From NCBI GenBank assembly GCA_945874115.1, contig CAMCFD010000019.1:1-20294 (forward strand): a DNA stretch of 20,294 nucleotides. Reading direction: 5' to 3'. This stretch comes from Rickettsia typhi (GTDB taxonomy: Bacteria > Pseudomonadota > Alphaproteobacteria > Rickettsiales > UBA1997). Below the pieces are notes generated by a model that worked only from the letters and a program-made list of their open reading frames with translations, did not search any database and had not been told where the DNA came from. Below are positions 14,406 to 20,294 of the stretch, in pieces. Within the stretch, counting starts at the first letter, position 1; the number at the start of each line of letters is the position of its first letter. A program made the translations under genes and the position numbers.

Positions 14406-15917
14406 TTATCGCAATTTCTTGATAGAAATCGAGTCAACTTCGATGCTCATATCTTGACCGCAAAACACTCTGAGTTCAACTGATTCGGCGTCTTCATCAA
14501 GTTTTATTTTTACAAAAATTTCCTTCGTCGAATTTGTTGCTAAAATTTTTTGCTCAAAATAAATTTTGTCAGTCTCCATTTTATGTTTTTCAGTTCTTGG
14601 CGCTCGTTCTCCCAATTTATTTCTCGTCGCAACTTTGCTCGATAAAATAGAAATTTTCGATCCTTCTAATTTTGGCTGCAAGCTAGAGCCACGATATTTC
14701 ATGCTAAATTCATAAGCTCCGCTTTTTAGTGAAATATTTGGCCCCAAAATCAAATAACCTTTTTGTTTCGCGCTACATTTTTTAGAATTCGCGCCAACAT
14801 TATTCGCGCCAAAATCAACTAAATCTGACGCTAAATTTTTCGCATCATATTCAATCTTTGCGCCATTTTTCTCGAGATTTTTTGGCTTTGTGTCGAGTTC
14901 ATAAACCGAATTATTTACGTTTTTATTTTTTACGACATAATCGAAAAAATAATCGTTGAAAGCTTTTGTGCCGGCCAAGGTTGTGTGTAATCCGCGGTCG
15001 CGAAAATAAATATTATCCAAAATTAAAACTTTATTGGATATTTTTTGTGGTGCAATATTTTCAAATAAAGAAAAATAATTTCCATAGCCAAGATTGGTGG
15101 AATCGGGCGAGAAAAAAGAAATTTCTTTGTAATGAGGTGTAAAATAAATTTCGTAATCAATATTATTTTTTTCAAGAAGTTCGAGCAATTTTTTTAGAAT
15201 TATTTTATAGCTTTCACCGCCCTGAGTCCATCTTGGCGCGTCTTCGCGATGGTTAAAATCATAATCCACAGAATTTTCTTTGGCGCCAAAATCTCCGTCT
15301 TCAGTGAGAAATTTCACCGGTTTTCCATTATTATTTTCGAGTTCTTTTTTTAAGTCAGCATTGGTTTTTATCGCCTTAAAATTAAATTTATCGAAATAAT
15401 ATTTTCGCAAAAATCGCGTATTTTCATAAGCGCGCAGGCAGTTTCCGCCTTGCGAACTTATTTCGTCAAGCTCAATGACATTTTCTTTGCTCAAAAAATA
15501 TTTAACCAGCGGGCCGCCTTCTTTCGGACATTTTATTGCCGCCTCTTTTGTCCAGTCAGAAACTAGTGAAAAATAAATTTTTTGCGGCCTTTTTTCATTA
15601 TTTTCGACAATTGTTTTCACTAAAAAATAAACGTAGTCAAGTCGACTTCCGGCGATTGAAAAATTAATGAAGGCATTTTCTTCGCCATATTTTTGCGACA
15701 AATAATCGGCGTCAAGATTCATCGAAGTCGAAGCACCGATTATAATATTTTTGTGGTAAAATTTGTCGAAATTAAGCGCCAAATATTTCGCATTAACCCA
15801 GCTTGTTTTGTCGTCAACTGAAGCAATATTACTCATCACAATTTTAAACGTCAAAATTATCAAGGATAAAAATATTGTCGCAAGCAATGAATATCTCGTA
15901 AATTTTTTATAATTCAT
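14406..15917 (-). CDS. membrane-anchored SGNH-like protein, probable polysaccharide O-acetylation partner
   Basis: A 503-aa protein with one N-terminal membrane anchor (about 8-29) and the rest predicted periplasmic. The SGNH/GDSL-like core shows a block-I nucleophile motif IIIGASTS (58-65, Ser63), a block-II-like NFSIAGSRLDY (85-95), and a C-terminal DRGLH (307-311) with the Asp-x-x-x-His pair. Residues about 345-503 look like an all-beta jelly-roll domain (LKSGAYEFSMKYRGSS; IFVKIKLDEDAESVELRVF; IEVDSISIKK), possibly carbohydrate-binding. The domain order recalls AlgX, DltD and PatB partners of MBOAT enzymes. Its start overlaps the MBOAT stop (TGATG), so the pair is translationally coupled. 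The SGNH and beta-domain assignments are from motifs only. Confidence 0.75.
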   Translation of the reverse strand: MNYKKFTRYSLLATIFLSLIILTFKIVMSNIASVDDKTSWVNAKYLALNFDKFYHKNIIIGASTSMNLDADYLSQKYGEENAFINFSIAGSRLDYVYFLVKTIVENNEKRPQKIYFSLVSDWTKEAAIKCPKEGGPLVKYFLSKENVIELDEISSQGGNCLRAYENTRFLRKYYFDKFNFKAIKTNADLKKELENNNGKPVKFLTEDGDFGAKENSVDYDFNHREDAPRWTQGGESYKIILKKLLELLEKNNIDYEIYFTPHYKEISFFSPDSTNLGYGNYFSLFENIAPQKISNKVLILDNIYFRDRGLHTTLAGTKAFNDYFFDYVVKNKNVNNSVYELDTKPKNLEKNGAKIEYDAKNLASDLVDFGANNVGANSKKCSAKQKGYLILGPNISLKSGAYEFSMKYRGSSLQPKLEGSKISILSSKVATRNKLGERAPRTEKHKMETDKIYFEQKILATNSTKEIFVKIKLDEDAESVELRVFCGQDMSIEVDSISIKKLR

Positions 15918-17356
15918 CAGAAATTAAAATAAATAAAAGTGCTTGGCTTTTGCAAATTGTAAAATGCAATCGAAAATAAAATGGCGAAAATTATTAAATA
16001 TTTAGCATTGGGTTTAAAGTTTTTGCAATTGTCATTTGCATCGCGAAAAATTATCGGCAATATATAATAACAAATAATTGTAGTAGAAAATAAGGCAACG
16101 AAGCCATATGTATTAAGCTTCGCGGCATTTTTAAGTGTTAATAATAACTCGCTGCCAAAAATTGAATTTGTGTCAAAATCAACAAATAACATTTTTTTTA
16201 TCATCAAAATTGCTTTGTTGAAATTTTCCATTCTAAAGAAAATCCACGCGAAATTTACGAACATAAAAGTTGTGAAAATTCCGAGATATTTATTCATCGA
16301 AAAGCCGAATTTTACCCATAATCGATGAACGCAGATCGCGGCGCCGTGAAGCATTCCCCACATTACGAAAGCCCAACTAGCGCCGTGCCAAAGGCCGCTG
16401 ATGAAAAATACGATGAGCAAATTTATGTAGGTTCGAAACTCACCAAGCCTACTGCCGCCGAGAGGTATGTAGATATAATCTTTCAAAAATCGCGAAAGTG
16501 TCATGTGCCAACGACCCCAAAAATCTTGAATATTGCCGGCTTTGTAAGGCGAATTGAAGTTGAATGGCAATTTAATGTTGAACAAAAGCGCGGCGCCAAT
16601 CGCCATGTCGCTATAGCCGCTAAAATCGAAATAAATTTGCAGCGAATATGAAAAAGACGCTAGCCACGCCTGCGCAGGAAATAAAAGCTCTGGGTCTTGA
16701 AATGCGCTAAAATTATAGCTTGCGAGGCTGTCGGCGATTATGACTTTCTTGAAAAGTCCGACCGCGAAAATAAAAATCCCGAGCGAGATATTTCTGTGGT
16801 TAATGAACTTCGATTTCAGCGTTTTAAATTGCGGAATAATTTCGCTGTGATGAACGATCGGCCCAGCAATTAACTGTGGGAAGAAGCTCACAAACAATGA
16901 ATAATCATAAAAATTAGGGCGCGCCAGTTTTTTCTGATGGCAATCGAATAAAAACGCGATTTTTTGGAAGGTAATGAAACTGATTCCAAGCGGCAAAATA
17001 ATATGAGTGGCGTTGATTTTTCCGTCGATAAAATAATTTAGATTTTCGAGGAAAAAATTGCTATATTTGAAATATCCAAGAACTACGAGGTTGATAAAAA
17101 CTCCGAAAATCAACAATATTTTCGACTTTTTTTGAGATTTCAATTCAAGAATTTTTGTGCCAAGAAAATAGTTGAACAAAATTGAAGCCGTCAAAAGCCA
17201 CAAATAGATTGGGTTCCAATAGCCATAAAAAAATAACGAACCGACAATCAAAACAATTTTTGACAAAATAACTTTTTTGTGACGAAGTGCAAAAAAATAT
17301 AAGAAAAATGTCGCAGGCAGGAAAATAAAAAGAAATTCCGGTGAATTAAATAACAT
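15917..17356 (-). CDS. MBOAT-family acyltransferase (AlgI/DltB/PatA-like)
   Basis: A 479-aa polytopic inner-membrane protein that probably moves acetyl groups across the membrane for O-acetylation of a surface polysaccharide or peptidoglycan. Family signatures are LPLGISFITFQKIAFLFD (121-138), SYSLQIYFDFSGYSDMAIGAA (236-256), FWGRWHMTLSRFLKDYIYIPLGG (279-301) and the catalytic-region LWHGASWAFVMWGMLHG (322-338), with H324 and H337 as candidate catalytic histidines. About ten or more hydrophobic spans are visible. The partner SGNH protein follows directly. The acetylated polymer cannot be told from this window because no biosynthetic genes for one are present. Confidence 0.93.
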   Translation of the reverse strand: MLFNSPEFLFIFLPATFFLYFFALRHKKVILSKIVLIVGSLFFYGYWNPIYLWLLTASILFNYFLGTKILELKSQKKSKILLIFGVFINLVVLGYFKYSNFFLENLNYFIDGKINATHIILPLGISFITFQKIAFLFDCHQKKLARPNFYDYSLFVSFFPQLIAGPIVHHSEIIPQFKTLKSKFINHRNISLGIFIFAVGLFKKVIIADSLASYNFSAFQDPELLFPAQAWLASFSYSLQIYFDFSGYSDMAIGAALLFNIKLPFNFNSPYKAGNIQDFWGRWHMTLSRFLKDYIYIPLGGSRLGEFRTYINLLIVFFISGLWHGASWAFVMWGMLHGAAICVHRLWVKFGFSMNKYLGIFTTFMFVNFAWIFFRMENFNKAILMIKKMLFVDFDTNSIFGSELLLTLKNAAKLNTYGFVALFSTTIICYYILPIIFRDANDNCKNFKPNAKYLIIFAILFSIAFYNLQKPSTFIYFNF

Positions 17357-17428
17357 TTATATTTTATTTTTTATCAAAGAATTGTGACCGAAAAATTCTA
17401 AAATAATTGCGCAAGATGTCAATAATAA

Positions 17429-17481
17429 ATCGCGACAAAACAAAGAACTTGTCCCTAAATAAGTTCTGAGTTCGTCGCGAT
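17429..17481 (-). terminator. two-tier stem-loop after citramalate synthase gene
   Basis: The outer stem ATCGCGAC (17429-17436) pairs with GTCGCGAT (17474-17481). A nested inner stem AGAACTT (17444-17450) pairs with AAGTTCT (17461-17467). It begins 5 bp beyond the cimA stop on the minus strand and is followed there by TTATTATT. It is probably a terminator, although the T-tract is interrupted. Confidence 0.55.
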
Positions 17482-17485
17482 AATT

Positions 17486-19090
17486 TTAAAGTCCTTCTTT
17501 CATCAATTTATAGGTGATTGAGTCAAATAGCGCGCGGTAAGACGCATCAACTATGTTTTCAGAAACGCCAATTGTTGTCCATTTGTGGCCATTTTTATCG
17601 CGCGATTCAATTTGTACACGAGTGATCGCTTTTGTTCCTGCTGATGGCGTGAGAATCCTCACTTTATAATCAGTTAAAGCAATGTCTTTTAAAATTGGAT
17701 ATTTGCGCGACAAAACCTTGCGTAGCGCCGTGTCAAGTGCGTTCACCGGACCATTTCCTTCGGCGACCGCCAATCTTGTTTTGCCGTCAATTTTGATTTT
17801 AATTGTTGCTTCAGAAACCGTGATAATATTGCCTTTATTGTCGTATTTTCTTTCATCTAAAACGCGAAAACCGACTAATTCAAAATAATTTGGAACCACG
17901 GCCAGTGTTTTTTTCGCCAAAATTTCAAAACTCGCATCAGCAGAATCGTAAGCATATCCTTTCGCTTCAAGCTCTTTCACCTGATTCACCAAGTCTGAAA
18001 TTTGACTGAATTTTATATCGTCATCTGAGTGAAGGCCGATTTCTTTAAGACGCGCAATAATATTCGAGCGCCCAGCCTGATCAGAAACCATAATTTTTCG
18101 CGAATTTCCGACCAATTCAGGCTCGATATGTTCGTAAGATTTTGTGCTTTTTGCCATCGCCGAAACGTGCAAGCCGCCTTTATGCGCAAAAGCAAATTCG
18201 CCGACATAAGGCGCAAAACGATCGCGCTCTTTGTTTAATAAATCGTCAAGAAAATGCGAAGATTTCGTCAAATTTTTCAGGCCTTTTTCGTCAATTCCGA
18301 CATCGAAGCCCATTTTTATGTGCAAAGTCGGGATCAGTGAAATCAGGTTCGCATTGCCGCATCTTTCTCCAAGCCCGTTAATAGTGCCCTGAACTTGACG
18401 AGCTCCAGCTTCAACCGCCGCCAAAGAATTCGCAACCGCATTTCCGGTGTCGTTGTGACAGTGAATCCCGAGATTAACATTTGGAATAATTTTAGCAACT
18501 TCGCCAACAATTTTATAAATCTCGCTTGGCAAGCTTCCGCCATTGGTGTCGCACAAAACAACCCAGCGCGCACCAGCTTTATAAGCCTCCAAAACGCATT
18601 TTAGAGCAAATTCGGGGTTGGCTTTAAATCCGTCAAAAAAATGCTCGGCGTCAAACATAACTTCTTTTTTCGCGCGCGCAATTTCTTTTATCGATTCAGA
18701 AATCATCGCCAAATTTTCTTCCTGAGAAATATTGAGTGCATTCTTAAGATGAAAATCCCAAGTTTTGCCAACAATGCAAACAGCTTTCGTGTCAGATTTG
18801 ATCAAAGCCTGCAAGCCCGCGTCGTTAGAAGCCGAGGCATTGGCGCGTCTTGTCATTCCGAACGCCGAAAATTGTGATTTCTTTAATTTAGGCAAATTGG
18901 CAAAAAACTCGTCATCAACATGATTCGCACCGGGCCAACCGGCTTCAATATAGTCAATGCCAAGTTTATCAAGCATCAACGCAATCTCAACCTTGTCGCG
19001 CACGCCAAAATTAACCGTGCTCGTTTGCGCGCCATCACGCAAAGTCGAATCATATAAATAAACCCTGTTATTGTCTTGTTTTTTTGTCAT
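17486..19090 (-). CDS. cimA: (R)-citramalate synthase
   Basis: Condenses pyruvate and acetyl-CoA to citramalate, the first step of a threonine-independent route to 2-oxobutyrate and isoleucine. It has 534 aa with two parts. The HMGL-like TIM barrel (about 8-280) contains YDSTLRDGAQ (13-22), the metal-binding HCH in NLGIHCHNDTGNA (H210/H212) and GERCGNANL (241-249). The C-terminal LeuA-like regulatory domain is at about 395-530. The YDSTLRDGAQTSTVNFGVRDKVEIA start and the IEAGWPGAN segment are typical of CimA rather than LeuA or NifV. It is alone in its transcription unit. Confidence 0.93.
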   Translation of the reverse strand: MTKKQDNNRVYLYDSTLRDGAQTSTVNFGVRDKVEIALMLDKLGIDYIEAGWPGANHVDDEFFANLPKLKKSQFSAFGMTRRANASASNDAGLQALIKSDTKAVCIVGKTWDFHLKNALNISQEENLAMISESIKEIARAKKEVMFDAEHFFDGFKANPEFALKCVLEAYKAGARWVVLCDTNGGSLPSEIYKIVGEVAKIIPNVNLGIHCHNDTGNAVANSLAAVEAGARQVQGTINGLGERCGNANLISLIPTLHIKMGFDVGIDEKGLKNLTKSSHFLDDLLNKERDRFAPYVGEFAFAHKGGLHVSAMAKSTKSYEHIEPELVGNSRKIMVSDQAGRSNIIARLKEIGLHSDDDIKFSQISDLVNQVKELEAKGYAYDSADASFEILAKKTLAVVPNYFELVGFRVLDERKYDNKGNIITVSEATIKIKIDGKTRLAVAEGNGPVNALDTALRKVLSRKYPILKDIALTDYKVRILTPSAGTKAITRVQIESRDKNGHKWTTIGVSENIVDASYRALFDSITYKLMKEGL

Positions 19091-19120
19091 TTTATCTTAA
19101 AATAGCAAGTTTTCGCTAAA

Positions 19121-19187
19121 TTTTGCCCATGAATTGGGCTAAAATTCGAGTTTTTTGGCCAAAATCCGACGATTTTTGATTAAAATC
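19121..19187. repeat. cluster of short stem-loops between ygjP-like gene and cimA
   Basis: Within the 123-bp gap are TTTT-GCCCA/TGGGC-(T)-AAAA (19121-19144), the perfect 12-bp palindrome TTTTGGCCAAAA (19153-19164), and GATTTT/AAAATC (19171-19187, 5-nt loop). None has a clean T-run on the minus strand, the direction of both flanking genes. Possible roles are a weak terminator for the metallopeptidase gene or an mRNA-processing site. Confidence 0.4.
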
Positions 19188-19213
19188 ACCAAAAACCGCC
19201 AAATCAAAGAAAG

Positions 19214-19816
19214 CTAAAAATCAAGCAAAAATCGGTTTTCCTCAAGCCAAGAATCATATTTGCGATAATCTTTCATCATAGATTCAACGCAATCCCAAAA
19301 TTTCGCCGAGTGATCTTTGTGTTTAATATGGGCAATTTCGTGCACAATAACATAATCAATTGCTTTTTTATCGGCCATAATTAAGCGCCAAGAAAAATTC
19401 ATATCATTTCTGCCGCTGCAAGAGCCCCAACGCTTGCGAGCACTTGTAATTTTTAGTGCGCCATAATGTAATCCAAATTTCTTCGTAAAAAAATCGAGCC
19501 TTTTCGAAATTAAAATCGCAGCCTTTTTTTTGTACCACAATTTTATTTCGTCAATGTTTTTGAGTTCTAAGCCTTTTGGCCTAACCCTCTTTCCAAGAAG
19601 CAAAATCCCTTCATCTGTGATAAATTTATATGTTTTTTTCTTCTTTAGAAATGCTTTCATCAATTCTTGATGTTTAGCAATCCAATTTTCTTTTTCTTTA
19701 ATAAATTTGTTAACATATTCGATTCTGGTGCGCTCTGGAGCGCGTACTAGCAAGGCGCCGTCATCTTTTATCATCAGTGAAATTGTTCTTCTTTTTGATC
19801 TAATCAGATGTATCAT
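19214..19816 (-). CDS. YgjP-type (COG1451/DUF45) zinc metallopeptidase
   Basis: A 200-aa protein of the M48-related DUF45 family, with unknown physiological substrate. The zinc motif is HEIAH (159-163) followed by H169 in HKDHSAKFW. The hallmark ARKRWGSCSGRNDMNFSW (126-143) precedes it. The N-terminus has the RSKRRTISLMI strand pair typical of the family. No signal peptide, so cytoplasmic. It is transcribed in the same direction as cimA but separated by 123 bp. Confidence 0.92.
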   Translation of the reverse strand: MIHLIRSKRRTISLMIKDDGALLVRAPERTRIEYVNKFIKEKENWIAKHQELMKAFLKKKKTYKFITDEGILLLGKRVRPKGLELKNIDEIKLWYKKKAAILISKRLDFFTKKFGLHYGALKITSARKRWGSCSGRNDMNFSWRLIMADKKAIDYVIVHEIAHIKHKDHSAKFWDCVESMMKDYRKYDSWLEENRFLLDF

Positions 19817-19948
19817 TTTATAAAAAGTTTAACTATTTTAATTATTTATGTTGACATTATGTTTTATTTAAGCGATCCTTTACTTCTATGGTAAGGAAGT
19901 CAATTTTAGCGGTTTCGTTAATTTTGGCAAGTATTATCTTAGTTTTTT

Positions 19949-19979
19949 TGTGGAATCCCTAGTTTTAGGGTTTTTCACA
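19949..19979 (+). promoter_or_regulatory. stem-loop in the cold-shock gene leader
   Basis: Outer pairs TGTGGAA (19949-19955) with TTTCACA (19973-19979, one G-T wobble). After a small internal loop the inner stem CCCTA (19957-19961) pairs with TAGGG (19966-19970) across a GTTT loop. A T-rich run (19982-19999) follows and the csp ATG is at 20009. It could act as an attenuator or temperature-sensitive element. Confidence 0.5.
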
Positions 19980-20008
19980 GCTTTTTTTAATTTTTTGTTA
20001 TATTTACT

Positions 20009-20221
20009 ATGTCAAATGTGGTTACAGGTGTTGTTAAATGGTTTAACGACGAAAAAGGTTTTGGTTTCATCCAGTTGGAAGGACAAAAAGATGTTTTTGT
20101 TCATTACAAATCAATCAATTCTCAAGGTAGAAGAACCTTGCGCGAAGGTCAACAAGTGTCTTTCGAGATCGTTGATGGTAAAAAAGGCCCACAAGCCGAA
20201 AATGTTACCCCGATCAACTAA
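20009..20221 (+). CDS. CspA-family cold-shock protein
   Basis: A 70-aa single cold-shock domain that binds single-stranded RNA/DNA and acts as an RNA chaperone. It contains TGVVKWFNDEKGFGFIQ with RNP1 (KGFGFIQ, 22-28) and RNP2 (DVFVHY). The length and the ending GPQAENVTPI are typical. It has a leader of up to 192 nt after the ygjP-like gene (divergent). A TTGACA at 19851-19856 lacks a good -10 at normal spacing, so the promoter is not fixed. A terminator follows. Confidence 0.97.
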   Translation: MSNVVTGVVKWFNDEKGFGFIQLEGQKDVFVHYKSINSQGRRTLREGQQVSFEIVDGKKGPQAENVTPIN

Positions 20222-20234
20222 TAGCTTTATAGTC

Positions 20235-20280
20235 GTGGTTTTGGCGGGTTTTACACCAAAACCATATCTATATTGTTTTT
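20235..20280 (+). terminator. intrinsic terminator after the cold-shock gene
   Basis: A perfect 9-bp stem TGGTTTTGG (20236-20244) / CCAAAACCA (20256-20264), plus a G-T pair at the base, encloses an 11-nt loop. A GTTTTT run ends at 20280. The run starts about 10 nt after the stem, so efficiency is uncertain. Confidence 0.65.
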
Positions 20281-20294
20281 AGTGTTCTGTTGCC

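Noticed and set aside
16325..16651. 108-codon plus-strand frame inside the MBOAT gene
   Set aside because: Antisense shadow of a strongly conserved coding region.
19851..19856. TTGACA as -35 for the cold-shock gene
   Set aside because: At 16-18 bp spacing the -10 candidates (GATCCT, ATCCTT) are poor, so I do not call a promoter.
1..20294. CRISPR array, insertion sequence or prophage
   Set aside because: No regularly spaced direct repeats, transposase, integrase or phage structural gene is visible.

Overview
The window is AT-rich chromosomal DNA from a Gram-negative bacterium, most likely an alphaproteobacterium. The reasons are a compact petA-petB-petC cytochrome bc1 operon with an alphaproteobacterial-style Rieske N-terminus, a mitochondria-like NuoE, a TonB/ExbB/ExbD energy-transduction operon behind Fur-type operators, and weak codon and leader composition of the kind seen in AT-rich lineages. 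It is not a minimal parasite: citramalate synthase (isoleucine route), glycine-cleavage genes, siderophore/iron-type uptake machinery and a surface-polysaccharide acetylation pair are present. I cannot name the genus. There is no phage, transposase or CRISPR array, and the standard genetic code appears to apply.

Layout. Positions 1-2872 run on the minus strand: dut, then a large unusual protein (N-terminal FGDN/GGQA domain, Pro/Ala-rich linker, C-terminal PDZ-like domain), then a MoeB/ThiF-type E1-like enzyme, and at the edge a tRNA-Tyr with its own promoter. Positions 3056-10139 run on the plus strand: petA, petB, a small O6-alkylguanine-DNA alkyltransferase-domain protein inserted between petB and petC, petC, a solitary nuoE, a YbhB-like PEBP protein, a GNAT acetyltransferase, and exbB-exbD-tonB. 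A 377-bp gap before exbB carries a consensus Fur box overlapping a sigma70-like promoter and a second weaker box. After tonB lies a PiuC/YbiX-type Fe(II)/2-oxoglutarate hydroxylase gene broken by one in-frame TAA after its 15th codon.

Positions 11083-12342 (minus) encode a glycerol-1-phosphate dehydrogenase-like protein, back to back with a plus-strand secG-gcvT-gcvH cluster that ends in a strong terminator. Positions 14406-19816 (minus) hold an MBOAT acyltransferase translationally coupled to a membrane-anchored SGNH-like protein with a C-terminal beta-rich domain, a citramalate synthase, and a YgjP-type zinc metallopeptidase. A cold-shock protein with a structured leader and its terminator close the window.

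Functional threads: aerobic respiration (bc1 and NuoE), iron acquisition (Fur boxes, ExbBD-TonB, PiuC remnant), one-carbon and amino-acid metabolism (GcvT/H, CimA), envelope polysaccharide acetylation (MBOAT plus SGNH), and nucleotide/DNA hygiene (Dut, alkyltransferase). Most genes lack a recognisable Shine-Dalgarno sequence and are instead preceded by A/U-rich leaders. The observations I rate highest are the FGDN-PDZ fusion protein in the dut-moeB operon, the single-stop piuC, and the 16-bp-arm inverted-repeat element at 7387-7465.
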